A DNA stretch of 64,000 bases from Caulobacter flavus (lineage in GTDB: Bacteria > Pseudomonadota > Alphaproteobacteria > Caulobacterales > Caulobacteraceae), in the NCBI RefSeq assembly GCF_003722335.1, contig NZ_CP026100.1, positions 4,500,001-4,564,000 of the forward strand, read 5' to 3'. Of the stretch, positions 47,040 through 55,215 are shown piece by piece (position 1 is the stretch's first letter; each line of letters begins with the position of its first letter). A program made the position numbers and the translations under genes. The notes beneath the pieces were generated by a model. That model had not been told where the DNA came from and made no database searches. It saw nothing but the letters and a program-made list of their open reading frames with translations.

Positions 47040-49724
47040 CTACTTCCCGGCCAGGGCCGCCTGCGCGGCCGCCAGGCGGGCGATCGGCACGCGGTAGGGC
47101 GAGCAGGAGACGTAGTCGAGGCCGACCTTCTCGCAGAACGAGATCGAGGCCGGGTCGCCGCCGTGCTCGCCGCAGATGCCGAGCTTGACGTCGGGGCGAG
47201 CCGCCCTGCCCCGCTCGGCGGCGATGCGGATCAGGTCGCCGACGCCGTCCTGGTCGAGGCTGACGAACGGGTCCTTCTCGAAGATGCCCTTGTCGATGTA
47301 GGCGCCCAGGAACTTGCCGGCGTCGTCGCGGCTGATGCCGAACGTCGTCTGGGTCAGGTCGTTGGTGCCGAAGCTGAAGAACTCGGCGTTGGCGGCCAGG
47401 TCGCCGGCGCGCAGGGCGGCGCGCGGCAGTTCGATCATCGTGCCGACGGTGTACTTCAAGTCGACGCCCTGCTCGGCCAGCACCGCCTTGGCGACGCGGT
47501 CGGTCAGGTCGCGCAGGTACTTCATCTCCTCGCCCTTGGCGACCAGCGGGTGCATGATCTCCGGCACCGGCGCGGCCTTGCCCGACTTGGCGATCTCGCA
47601 CGCCGCCTCGAGGATGGCCCGGACCTGCATCTCGTAGATCTCGGGATAGGAGACGCCCAGGCGGCAGCCGCGATGGCCTAGCATGGGGTTGGTCTCGTGC
47701 AGCTCCTTGGCGCGGCGCAGCAGCTTGGCGGCGTCCAGCCCCGTGGCCACGGCCACGGCCTGCACGTCTTCTTCCGTGTGCGGCAGGAACTCGTGCAGCG
47801 GCGGGTCGAGCAGGCGGATGGTGACCGGCAGGCCTTCCATGATCGTGAACAGCTCGACGAAGTCGGCCTTCTGGAAGGGCGCGATCTTGGCCAAGGCCGT
47901 GCGGCGGCCGGCCTCGTCGTCGGCCAGGATCATCTCGCGCACCGCGGCGATGCGGGTGTCGTCGAAGAACATGTGCTCGGTGCGGCACAGACCGATCCCT
48001 TCCGCGCCGAACTGGCGAGCGGTCTTGGCGTCGAGCGGCGTCTCGGCGTTGGCGCGCACCTTCAGGCGGCGGACCTGGTCGGCCCAGCCCATCAGGGTGG
48101 CGAAGTCGCCGGTCAGCTCGGGCTCGATCATCTTGGGCGCACCGGCCAGGATCTCGCCGGTGGAGCCGTCGATGGTGATCGTCTCGCCGGCCTTGAACTC
48201 GCGGCCCTTGGCCCGGAACAGGCCTTCCTTGGCGAAGATCGACACGTCGCCGGCGCCCGAGACGCAGGGACGGCCCATGCCGCGCGCCACGACGGCGGCG
48301 TGGCTGGTCATGCCGCCGCGGGCGGTGATGATGCCGCGGGCGGCGTGCATGCCGTGGATGTCCTCGGGCGAGGTCTCCTCGCGCACCAGGATCACGGCCT
48401 CGCCGTTGGCGGCGGCCTTCTCGGCCTCGTCGCTGTCGAAGACGATCTTGCCGGTGGCCGCGCCGGGCGAGGCCGGCAGGCCGACGGTGACGACGTCGCG
48501 GTGGGCGGTCGGGTCGATGGTCGGGTGCAGCAGCTGGTCCAGCGAGGCCGGCTCGACGCGCGAGACGCCCTCCTCCTTGCTGATCACGCCCTCGGCGGCC
48601 ATGTCGACGGCGATCTTCAGCGCGGCCTTGGCGGTGCGCTTGCCGTTGCGAGTCTGCAGCATGTAGAGCACGCCCTGCTCCACGGTGAACTCGATGTCCT
48701 GCATGTCGCGGTAGTGGCGCTCCAGCGTCTCGACCACGGTCTTGAACTGGCCGAACACCTCCGGCATCGCCTCTTCCATCGACGGCGCGGTGTCGCCCAT
48801 CTCCTCTCGGGCGGCCTTGGTCAGCGACTGCGGCGTACGGATGCCGGCGACGACGTCCTCGCCCTGGGCGTTGATCAGGAACTCGCCGTACAGGCGGTTG
48901 TCGCCGTTGCTCGGGTTACGCGTGAAGGCGACGCCCGTGGCCGAGGTGTCGCCCATGTTGCCGAACACCATCGACTGGATGTTGACGGCCGTGCCCCAGC
49001 TTTCGGGGATGTCGTGCATGCGGCGATAGAACTTGGCGCGGTCGTTCATCCAGCTGGCGAACACGGCGCCGACGGCGCCCCACAGCTGCTCCTGGGCGTC
49101 CTGCGGGAACGGCTTGCCCAGCTCGTTCTGGACGGCGGCCTTGTAGTCCTTGATCACGCCGGCCCAGTCGTCGGCGGTGAGGCCGGTGTCGACGTGGACG
49201 TCCAGGCGATCCTTATGGTCGTCGAGGATCTCCTCGAACATGTGGTGCTCCAGGTCGAGCACGACGTTCGAGTACATCTGGATGAAGCGGCGGTAGCTGT
49301 CGTAGGCGAAGCGGCGGTCGCCCGACAGGACGGCCAGGCCCTCGACGGTCTCGTCGTTGAGGCCCAGGTTCAGGACGGTGTCCATCATGCCCGGCATCGA
49401 GGCGCGGGCGCCCGAGCGCACCGAGACCAGCAGCGGGTTGGCCACGTCGCCGAAGCGCTTGCCGGTGATGGCCTCGATCTTGGCGAGACCGGCGGCGACC
49501 TGCCCGGCCAGTTCGGCGGGGTACTGCTTGCCGTTGGCGTAGTAGTGGACGCAGGCCTCGGTGGTGACCGTGAAGCCAGGCGGAACCGGCAGGCCCAGCG
49601 ACGACATCTCGGCGAGATTGGCGCCCTTGCCTCCGAGGAGGTTCTTCATCGAGGCGTCGCCGTCAGCGCCGCCTCCCCCGAACGAATAGACCCATAGGGA
49701 CTTCGTCAGCGTCTCAACCGGCAT
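47040..49724 (-). CDS. ppdK: Pyruvate, phosphate dikinase
   Basis: The 894-aa enzyme interconverts pyruvate, ATP and phosphate with PEP, AMP and pyrophosphate. The N-terminal nucleotide domain shows KNLLGGKGANLAEMSSLGLP and SVRSGARASMPGMMDT. The central phospho-His domain has TARGGMTSHAAVVARGMGRP with the swivelling His. The C-terminal PEP/pyruvate barrel has RTEHMFF, GHRGCRLG and GICGEHGGDP. The length is that of full-size bacterial PPDK. It stands alone with its own terminator and feeds gluconeogenesis from C3 acids. Confidence 0.97.
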   Translation of the reverse strand: MPVETLTKSLWVYSFGGGGADGDASMKNLLGGKGANLAEMSSLGLPVPPGFTVTTEACVHYYANGKQYPAELAGQVAAGLAKIEAITGKRFGDVANPLLVSVRSGARASMPGMMDTVLNLGLNDETVEGLAVLSGDRRFAYDSYRRFIQMYSNVVLDLEHHMFEEILDDHKDRLDVHVDTGLTADDWAGVIKDYKAAVQNELGKPFPQDAQEQLWGAVGAVFASWMNDRAKFYRRMHDIPESWGTAVNIQSMVFGNMGDTSATGVAFTRNPSNGDNRLYGEFLINAQGEDVVAGIRTPQSLTKAAREEMGDTAPSMEEAMPEVFGQFKTVVETLERHYRDMQDIEFTVEQGVLYMLQTRNGKRTAKAALKIAVDMAAEGVISKEEGVSRVEPASLDQLLHPTIDPTAHRDVVTVGLPASPGAATGKIVFDSDEAEKAAANGEAVILVREETSPEDIHGMHAARGIITARGGMTSHAAVVARGMGRPCVSGAGDVSIFAKEGLFRAKGREFKAGETITIDGSTGEILAGAPKMIEPELTGDFATLMGWADQVRRLKVRANAETPLDAKTARQFGAEGIGLCRTEHMFFDDTRIAAVREMILADDEAGRRTALAKIAPFQKADFVELFTIMEGLPVTIRLLDPPLHEFLPHTEEDVQAVAVATGLDAAKLLRRAKELHETNPMLGHRGCRLGVSYPEIYEMQVRAILEAACEIAKSGKAAPVPEIMHPLVAKGEEMKYLRDLTDRVAKAVLAEQGVDLKYTVGTMIELPRAALRAGDLAANAEFFSFGTNDLTQTTFGISRDDAGKFLGAYIDKGIFEKDPFVSLDQDGVGDLIRIAAERGRAARPDVKLGICGEHGGDPASISFCEKVGLDYVSCSPYRVPIARLAAAQAALAGK

Positions 49725-50030
49725 ATTGAATTCACCCTGCGATAAAGTGAAAAAGGCCGCGCCCTCTATCGGGGTCGTCTCGCCTTGGAACAGCCCCGCG
49801 AGTTTGAATCTCGCAGTGCAATATCCGTGGCCTCCCTAGCATTTTGGCCAAGAACGCGTCCACCAGTGCGTTGCGTTCCGCGAGATTTGCCAAGAATTCA
49901 GCAAATCATTGCCATGACAACGTTGTCTTGATCGCAGTTTGACAGCTTGCGCCACTTGATAGGCACGAAACGTCGCCACACGGAGAATGGCGACGCTTGT
50001 TCCAGACTGGTGAAACCGTCCGTCTGGCGA
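49725..50030. other. Promoter region upstream of ppdK
   Basis: This 306-bp gap between two genes of the same strand holds no gene I can support. It contains a perfect 12-bp palindrome (49916-49927) and AT-richer segments at about 49800-49930, fitting a ppdK promoter with a leader of unknown length. Confidence 0.45.
49916..49927. promoter_or_regulatory. Perfect palindrome GACAACGTTGTC
   Basis: The 12-bp palindrome centred on AACGTT lies 192 bp upstream of ppdK. LacI/GalR-family operators are commonly palindromes with a central CpG of this kind, so it may be a carbon-control site. Confidence 0.45.
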
Positions 50031-50327
50031 CTATCGCGCGAAGAAACCTGTGATGCAGCGCCAGATCGCCTTGCGCGCCTCGAGAACGCTGACGCCCAGC
50101 AGGGCCGCGATGCTCCAGAACAGGCCCTCGGTCGAAAGGGCGGCGGCCACCGCCGCGGCAAGGCGCAGGTCGCGCTCCGCCCCGGCGTACAGGACCACGC
50201 CCAGCGCGATCCAGGCGGCGAAGGCGATGATCGCCAGCAGCGTCACCAGGATCTTCAGCAGCCCCTTGCCCCGCCGCAGGACGCGGTCGCCGGCGGGAAG
50301 GGTTTCGATTTCGGCCTTGAGCGTCAC
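50031..50327 (-). CDS. Small membrane protein, unknown
   Basis: The 98-aa protein starts at the GTG at 50327, chosen because AGGAGG lies exactly 6 nt upstream; the frame runs on upstream but without sense. It has a short cytoplasmic start (LKAEIETLPAGDRVLRRGKG) and two membrane helices (ILVTLLAIIAFAAWIALGVV and LFWSIAALLGVSVLEA). It is divergent from the ECF sigma gene with a 95-bp gap, so it could be one of that factor's targets. I recognise no family. Confidence 0.7.
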   Translation of the reverse strand: MTLKAEIETLPAGDRVLRRGKGLLKILVTLLAIIAFAAWIALGVVLYAGAERDLRLAAAVAAALSTEGLFWSIAALLGVSVLEARKAIWRCITGFFAR

Positions 50328-50422
50328 GACGAACCTCCTGTCTTTTTGTCGAGGACGCCCTGAAAGTCTCGCCGGCCCGACGAGTCTTTCGGACCAGACG
50401 CGATTTTTCGGGGAGACCGCTT

Positions 50423-50926
50423 CTGGGACGGGACGACGCATTCGAGGCGATCCTCGCCGAGCACGGCGCGATGCTCGGGCGTATCGCGGCGGCCTACGAG
50501 GCCGATCCCGAGCGCCGGCGCGAACTGCGGCAGGAGATCCTGCTGGCCGTCTGGCGCGCCCTGCCCCGCCATCGCGGCGAGGCGCCGCTGCGCGCCTTCA
50601 TCGCCCGGGTGGCGCACAACCGGGCGATCACCCACGTGGCTCGCGAAGCCGGCGAGCCCCGCCGCCAGCCGCTGGACGAGGCCGCCCCGTCCGGCGCGCC
50701 CGGTCCGCACGAGACCTTCGAGGCCCGGCACATGCGGGAGCGGCTGGCGCAGGCCGTGCGCGCCCTGCCCCTGCCCTTTCGCCAGCCCGCGCTGCTGACC
50801 CTGGAAGGGTTCTCGCCAGCCGAGATCGCCCCGATGCTGGGCCTGAACGCCAACACCGTCTCCATACGCCTGACCCGCGCCAAGGCCGCCCTGCGCGCCG
50901 CGCTCGATCCGGAGGATCGCCGATGA
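50423..50926 (+). CDS. ECF-type RNA polymerase sigma factor
   Basis: Region 2 (about residues 5-70: FEAILAEHGAMLGRIAAAY, RRELRQEILLAVWRALPRHRG, LRAFIARVAHNRAITHV) and region 4 (about 105-160: PLPFRQPALLTLEGFSPAEI, LGLNANTVSIRLTRAKAAL) are both complete. The first ATG in frame (50471) would cut off the conserved start of region 2. The frame extends to a CTG at 50423 with GGGGAG seven nt upstream, so I propose this rare start. The stop overlaps the next ATG by four bases; the downstream membrane protein is the likely regulator. Confidence 0.85.
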   Translation: MGRDDAFEAILAEHGAMLGRIAAAYEADPERRRELRQEILLAVWRALPRHRGEAPLRAFIARVAHNRAITHVAREAGEPRRQPLDEAAPSGAPGPHETFEARHMRERLAQAVRALPLPFRQPALLTLEGFSPAEIAPMLGLNANTVSIRLTRAKAALRAALDPEDRR

Positions 50927-51498
50927 CCACGCCAAACGGCCCCGAAGACGACTGGACGGCCCTGGCGCGGGCCTGGACGGACCCGGCGGCGGCCGAGCCC
51001 GGGATCGATCCAGCGCAGATCCGCGCCCTGCGCCGTCGCGACCGGCTGGCCAGGCTGAACTTCGCCGCCGAGATGGCGGGCGTGCCGCTGGTGCTCGGGA
51101 TCGTGGCCTGGGCCGTGATCGAACGCGACCTGCCCTGGACGGCCGCGCTGGCCTGCGCGGCCTTCGCGTTGTTCGCGGGGGCGATGACGCTGTGGTCGCG
51201 GCGGGGCGATCCGGGCATTCTGCTCGACACGCCGCAGACGGTGGTGCGCACGGCCCTGGCCCAGGCGCGGACGGGCCTGCGCTGGGCCCAGGCCGGGATC
51301 TGGACCTGCGCCGCCGGCGCGGCGTTCCTGGCGGTGCTGGGCAGTCTGTCGGGCCGGTGGCGCGCGGACTGGCCGCTGCTCTGCGCCGGCGCGGTGTTCC
51401 TGGCGGCCAGCCTGATGCTCTACCTCGACCACGCCCGGCGCTGCCGCCGCCGGATCGCCGCGCACGAGGCGGCGTTGGCGGCCCTGCAGGAGCGCTGA
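50923..51498 (+). CDS. Membrane protein coupled to the ECF sigma factor
   Basis: The 191-aa protein overlaps the sigma gene by ATGA. A soluble N-terminal part (residues 1-45, DDWTALARAWTDPAA) is followed by four membrane helices in two pairs (about 50-66 and 72-88, then 125-142 and 150-166). A basic tail ends it. Position and coupling suggest an anti-sigma factor, but I see no His-x3-Cys-x2-Cys zinc motif. The N-terminal segment may hold the sigma instead. A different sensor role is possible. Confidence 0.72.
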   Translation: MTTPNGPEDDWTALARAWTDPAAAEPGIDPAQIRALRRRDRLARLNFAAEMAGVPLVLGIVAWAVIERDLPWTAALACAAFALFAGAMTLWSRRGDPGILLDTPQTVVRTALAQARTGLRWAQAGIWTCAAGAAFLAVLGSLSGRWRADWPLLCAGAVFLAASLMLYLDHARRCRRRIAAHEAALAALQER

Positions 51499-51508
51499 GC
51501 GCGCCGGA

Positions 51509-51691
51509 TCAGCGCTTCTTGCCGAGCTCGGCGGCGATGTCCTTGGTCATCCGGCCGACCTTGCGATGGGCGGCCGTGATCTGCTCGCGGGTCACGCCCC
51601 AGCGCTTCATCCAGTACTCGACAGCCTGGCGCTCGGAGAGATCCAGGCGGTCCTTGTCGATGAAGCCACGCTTGTCCTTGAGGCCGGCCAT
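51509..51691 (-). CDS. DUF3606-family small protein
   Basis: The 60-aa protein starts at the ATG at 51691, overlapping the previous stop by one base (TGATG); a GTG at 51703 would add four residues. The pattern DKDRLDLSERQAVEYWMKRWGVTREQ...AHRKVG fits DUF3606, a short soluble domain common in proteobacteria and of unknown role. It is the second gene of a two-gene unit. Confidence 0.8.
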   Translation of the reverse strand: MAGLKDKRGFIDKDRLDLSERQAVEYWMKRWGVTREQITAAHRKVGRMTKDIAAELGKKR

Positions 51692-51861
51692 CAGCTGTTC
51701 CACGGCTTGGAGGAGCCGGCCGCGATGCGGTTGGCCTGCTCGCGTTGAAAACGACCGCCGCGCGGCGGCTTGGGCTTGGCGGCCAGCGCCGCCTGCTTGA
51801 GGCGCAGTGCCCGCTGGATCGGGGTTTCGCCGGGCGGGCCGTCGTCCTGAGAGTTGCTCAT
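51691..51861 (-). CDS. Small basic protein of 56 residues
   Basis: From the ATG at 51861 the protein reads MSNSQDDGPPGETPIQRALRL at its start, then a Lys/Ala helix (KQAALAAKPKPPRGG) and an Arg-rich end (RFQREQANRIAAGSSK). No Cys and no membrane helix are present. It is translationally coupled to the DUF3606 gene. The frame continues upstream to 51954 through a repeat element, which is not coding. I recognise no family, but such short basic proteins with Gly-Gly-Arg segments are usual in Caulobacterales. Confidence 0.6.
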   Translation of the reverse strand: MSNSQDDGPPGETPIQRALRLKQAALAAKPKPPRGGRFQREQANRIAAGSSKPWNS

Positions 51862-51906
51862 GGGGGTGAGGTTAGCACTCGAAAGCGCCCTGCCCCACTC
51901 CCCTTC

Positions 51907-52004
51907 CGTAAAACCCCCGCGCACGCGGGGACCCAGGCTTTTTACAGAACCCACGGCGCTCGACGATAAAACACCTGGCCCCCCGCTTTCGCGGGGCCTT
52001 TACG
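51907..52004. repeat. 98-bp REPIN-like element, family B, copy 2
   Basis: It has the same length and organisation as 26207-26304, in the opposite orientation. Outer CGTAAAA-type units enclose GC stems and a core containing GGCGCTCGACGATAAAAC. It lies between the small-protein genes and the converging side of the yjfC-like gene. Confidence 0.8.
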
Positions 52005-52033
52005 GAGGAGAGATCGAGTGAGCCGGGAAAACC

Positions 52034-53194
52034 TCACCCCTCGATGATGTGCGGCACGAACCGGGCGAGGTTCTTGGTGACCTGGCTGTCGTCCTCGCGG
52101 ATGCCCATGCCGACGGGCTCGGCTCCGACGATCCAGGCGCCGACGACCGGATGCTTGCCGTCGAAGCTGGGCGGCGGGTGGAAGGCCTGGACGATCGCGC
52201 CCTCGGCGCCATAGCCCTGGTCGAGCACGGGTTCTGCGGACGCGCCGACGATCTCGACATTGGCCCCTTCGCGCGAGAACAGCGGCTTGCGCACGTAGCT
52301 GCCGCCCAGCGCCGAGGCGGCCGGATCGCCCTCGAAATAGGCCTCCAGCAGGTTGGGATGGCCCTTGTGGCGCTCCCACAGCAGCGGAAGGATCGCCTTG
52401 TTGGACAGGATCGCCTTCCACGGCGGCTCCAGCCAGCGGACCTTGGCCGTGGCCAGGCTGGCCGCGTATGGCTCGCGCAGCATGTCTTCCCAGGGATAGA
52501 GCTTGAACGCCGCCTGCAGCAGGTAGCCGTCGGTGTCGACGAACTGGCCCTCTTCGTTGAGGCCGATGGCGTTCATGGCCACGAACTTGGGGTCCAGGCC
52601 CGCCTGGGCGGCGAGGTCTTCCAGGAAGCGCACCGTCTGGCGATCCTCGACGGCCTCGTCGTCGCTGGCGAAGTGAACGAAGCCTCCGCCGGGAAACAGC
52701 ACCTTGAAGCGATCGCGCATCGCCTCGAACAGGCTGTTGAACTGGTCGGTCCCGGCCGGCAGCGCGCCCTGCCCCAGCAGGTCTTCCAGCCACAGCCACT
52801 GGAAGGTGGCGGCCTCGAACAGGCTCGTGGGGGTGTCGGCGTTGTATTCGTAGAGCTTGGGCGGCGCCGAGCCGTCGTAGCCGAAGTCGAAGCGGCCGTA
52901 GAGCGAGGGCTCCTTGGCGCGCCAGGACGCGGCGACGAAGTCCCAGTGCTCGCGCGGGATCGCCAGTTTTTCGAGGATTCCTTCGCTGGCCACCGCCTCG
53001 TCGACGAGGTCGAGGCACAGGTCGTGAAGCTCGGCGGCGGCCGGCTCCAGGTGCTCCTCGACCTCCTGGAGCGTGAAGGCGTACGCCGTCCCCTCGTCCC
53101 AATAGGCCTGTCCGCCGGTGTGATGGTAGACGAAGCCGACGGCCTCGGCCTTCTCGCGCCAGTCGGCGCGAGGGGTCAGGGTAAGACGACGCAC
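52034..53194 (-). CDS. yjfC: Glutathionylspermidine synthase-family ATP-grasp protein (YjfC/YgiC-like)
   Basis: The 386-aa protein has the fold of the C-terminal synthetase domain of Gsp synthase: FVYHHTGGQAYWDEGTAYAF, PREHWDFVAASW, LYGRFDFGYDG, KLYEYNADTPTSLFEAA and SNKAILPLLWERH. It ends with GSYVRKPLFSREGANVEIV and VGAWIVGAEPVGMGIRED. The amidase domain is absent, as in YjfC/YgiC, so glutathionylspermidine itself may not be made. The start is GTG at 53194. It is last in the minus-strand arm yjfI-yjfJ-yjfC. Confidence 0.88.
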   Translation of the reverse strand: MRRLTLTPRADWREKAEAVGFVYHHTGGQAYWDEGTAYAFTLQEVEEHLEPAAAELHDLCLDLVDEAVASEGILEKLAIPREHWDFVAASWRAKEPSLYGRFDFGYDGSAPPKLYEYNADTPTSLFEAATFQWLWLEDLLGQGALPAGTDQFNSLFEAMRDRFKVLFPGGGFVHFASDDEAVEDRQTVRFLEDLAAQAGLDPKFVAMNAIGLNEEGQFVDTDGYLLQAAFKLYPWEDMLREPYAASLATAKVRWLEPPWKAILSNKAILPLLWERHKGHPNLLEAYFEGDPAASALGGSYVRKPLFSREGANVEIVGASAEPVLDQGYGAEGAIVQAFHPPPSFDGKHPVVGAWIVGAEPVGMGIREDDSQVTKNLARFVPHIIEG

Positions 53195-53203
53195 GCTGGT
53201 CTC

Positions 53204-53938
53204 TTACTCGCTCTTCGAACCGTCGGCGGCCTTGTCCTCGATCTGCAGCGGGGCGGGCTGCGGCGCGAGACGGGCCAGGATGTCGTCGGCCGACGACTGG
53301 CCCGGCAGGATGCCGGCCACGCGCAGCTTCTCGTCGAGATCCGCGCCCGTGCGGCGGTCTTCCAGCTCGCCGGCGGCTTTGATCTTCTCGCCGCGGACCA
53401 TCTGGCGTTCCTTGATCCGCGCCAGGCTGTCGGCGGCCGAGCCCAGCGAGGCGCCCGCGCCGGCGCCGCGGGCGGTGACCGCTTCCTGCGCCTTCTGGAC
53501 GGACTCGTTGACCTTCACGACCTCGACCTCGCGCTTGAGCGTGTCGATGCGGCGGTCGGTGGCGGCGATGGCCTGGTGCAGCTGGTCCTCGGCCTCGCGC
53601 ATGGAGCCGATCTGCGGTTCCTTCAGCGAGATCTCGCTCTCGATGTCGGCGATGCGCTGGGCCACCTGGCGGGCCAGGTCCATGTCGCCCTTGGTGACGG
53701 CGGCGCGGGCGGAGTTCTCGTACTTGGCGACCTGCTCGCGCAGGCTCTTGACGTCGTTCTCCTGGATGCGGCGGCGGGCGACCAGGGTGGCGAGGTTGTC
53801 GCGCGCCTTGGCCTGGGCCGAGTCGGCGTCGCGGATCTCCTGGTCGAGGATGCGGATCGCGTTGGCGTCGACGACGGCGGACGTGGCTTCGTGGGCGCCG
53901 GCGCGACCCAGGGTGAACAGCTTGCGCCAGATGGACAT
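53204..53938 (-). CDS. yjfJ: PspA/IM30-family protein (YjfJ-like)
   Basis: The 244-aa protein is a long helical hairpin typical of PspA/Vipp1: MSIWRKLFTLGRAGAHEATS, then continuous coiled coil (LDQEIRDADSAQAKARDNLATL, split over ARRRIQENDVKSLREQVAKY). A variable C-terminus with QPAPLQIEDKAADG follows. PspA-like proteins assemble on membranes and preserve their integrity. It lies 30 bp after the DUF2170 gene. Confidence 0.9.
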   Translation of the reverse strand: MSIWRKLFTLGRAGAHEATSAVVDANAIRILDQEIRDADSAQAKARDNLATLVARRRIQENDVKSLREQVAKYENSARAAVTKGDMDLARQVAQRIADIESEISLKEPQIGSMREAEDQLHQAIAATDRRIDTLKREVEVVKVNESVQKAQEAVTARGAGAGASLGSAADSLARIKERQMVRGEKIKAAGELEDRRTGADLDEKLRVAGILPGQSSADDILARLAPQPAPLQIEDKAADGSKSE

Positions 53939-53968
53939 CGGAAGGCTCCGGGAAATTCTAGGTTTGGG

Positions 53969-54406
53969 TCAGGCGGCGGACGAGAACGAGGTGCGCAGGT
54001 CGGAAGCCACTTCGATGGCGTTCTCGGCCAGGGTGCGCAGCTCGATGAGGATGTCCTCGATCGAGGTGGTGGTCGAGAGCTCGCCGAACAGTTCGTAGTA
54101 GTCGCGGCCGCCGACGACGCAGATGCCGAAGTTCGACAGCGGCACCAGCTTCTGGGCCTTGAGCAGGAACTCGTTGAAGGCGTGGCGGTCTTCCTGTTCG
54201 TCGACCGGCCACAGCAGGGCCGAGGCGGCGACCTGCTGGTCGCTGACGCTGACGTAGATCTCCAGGTCGCCGTGCCAGTGCATGGTCGCCAGCAGGATCT
54301 CGTCGGCGCCCTCCAGGATGCTGACGGTGATCTCGTCGGCGCCGCGGCCGGGCGCTTCGTCCAGGGCCGCCTTCAGCGAGCGGACAGTCCAGGGCGTCTG
54401 ACTCAT
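53969..54406 (-). CDS. yjfI: DUF2170 protein (YjfI-like)
   Basis: The 145-aa protein fits YjfI/DUF2170: WTVRSLKAALDEAPGRG, ILLATMHWHGDLEIYVSVSD, ALLWPVDEQEDRHAFNEFLL and FGICVVGGRDYYELFGELS. In many proteobacteria it precedes a PspA-like gene; its function is unknown. It starts the minus-strand arm, divergent from the DUF2491 gene with a 145-bp gap that must hold both promoters. Confidence 0.88.
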   Translation of the reverse strand: MSQTPWTVRSLKAALDEAPGRGADEITVSILEGADEILLATMHWHGDLEIYVSVSDQQVAASALLWPVDEQEDRHAFNEFLLKAQKLVPLSNFGICVVGGRDYYELFGELSTTTSIEDILIELRTLAENAIEVASDLRTSFSSAA

Positions 54407-54551
54407 CGGGTCGTGATCCTCTTCAACGGGCCATCTTGGCCGTGTTCATACAAGATGGGAGCCCGAACGCCAGCCGTCGAGAGCGAGCGGCGCCCCTTTT
54501 ACAGCGCAGGCTGGCGCCGTACATGAAGGACCAGTGTTGCAGGGACCCGCC

Positions 54552-55190
54552 ATGTTCAGTCGCTTATTCGGCCGCAAGGAGCCCGCTCCGGAATCGGCCC
54601 TGCCCGCCATCCGCAACGTGACCCTGGGCCGGACCGTGTGGCTGGACCCGCTGGCCTGGAAGCGTTTCGGCTCGGACACCAAGTTCCCGCTCGACCGCGA
54701 CACGCTGGAAATCACCGCCCAGGGCCTGGTGGACCTGAAGGACGGCGGCTTCGTGCACCGGTTCTACACCGACGACCACGTGATGTTTCAGGCCGTGTCG
54801 GACGATCGCGCCGGCCAGCGCCTGACCGACGTCACGATCTTCGTGCCCTGGGACAGCGCCTACCCGGGCGGCCGCGCCGACCGCGACGCCTGGGGCAAGC
54901 GCCTGCGCGCCCGCAGCTTCACCCCCGCGGGCCTGCCCGAGTACCACCGCTTCTGGTTCGGCGACGAGGCCGAGAGCCAGGACCCGGTGACCTTCTGGGA
55001 AGAACTGCACGACGACCGCGACGGCGTGCCCGACCGCAAGATATTCCAGACCTGCATGCTGTTCGCCCGCGACCTGCCCGGCGAGGGCCGCGAACTGCTG
55101 CTGGCCATCGAGATGGAGACCGAGGACCGCGAGGTCTCGTTCGAAACCATGATCGGCGTGCCGCTCGAAGTGGGCGAGTTCCGCGCCTAA
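54552..55190 (+). CDS. yjfK: DUF2491 protein (YjfK-like)
   Basis: The 212-aa protein starts at the ATG at 54552 with AGGGA upstream; an upstream in-frame codon at 54534 is less likely. It has the DUF2491 pattern: MFSRLFGRKEPAP, VWLDPLAWKRFG, ITAQGLVDLKDGGFVHRFYT, FVPWDSAYP and EYHRFWFGDEAESQDPVTFW. No signal peptide or membrane helix is present. It opens the plus-strand arm of the yjf cluster; function unknown. Confidence 0.88.
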   Translation: MFSRLFGRKEPAPESALPAIRNVTLGRTVWLDPLAWKRFGSDTKFPLDRDTLEITAQGLVDLKDGGFVHRFYTDDHVMFQAVSDDRAGQRLTDVTIFVPWDSAYPGGRADRDAWGKRLRARSFTPAGLPEYHRFWFGDEAESQDPVTFWEELHDDRDGVPDRKIFQTCMLFARDLPGEGRELLLAIEMETEDREVSFETMIGVPLEVGEFRA

Positions 55191-55215
55191 ACCACCTGAC
55201 AGGGGGAAACTGACA

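Noticed and set aside
47697..49697. A 666-codon frame opposite ppdK
   Set aside because: It lies wholly antisense to a highly conserved enzyme and shows no motif.
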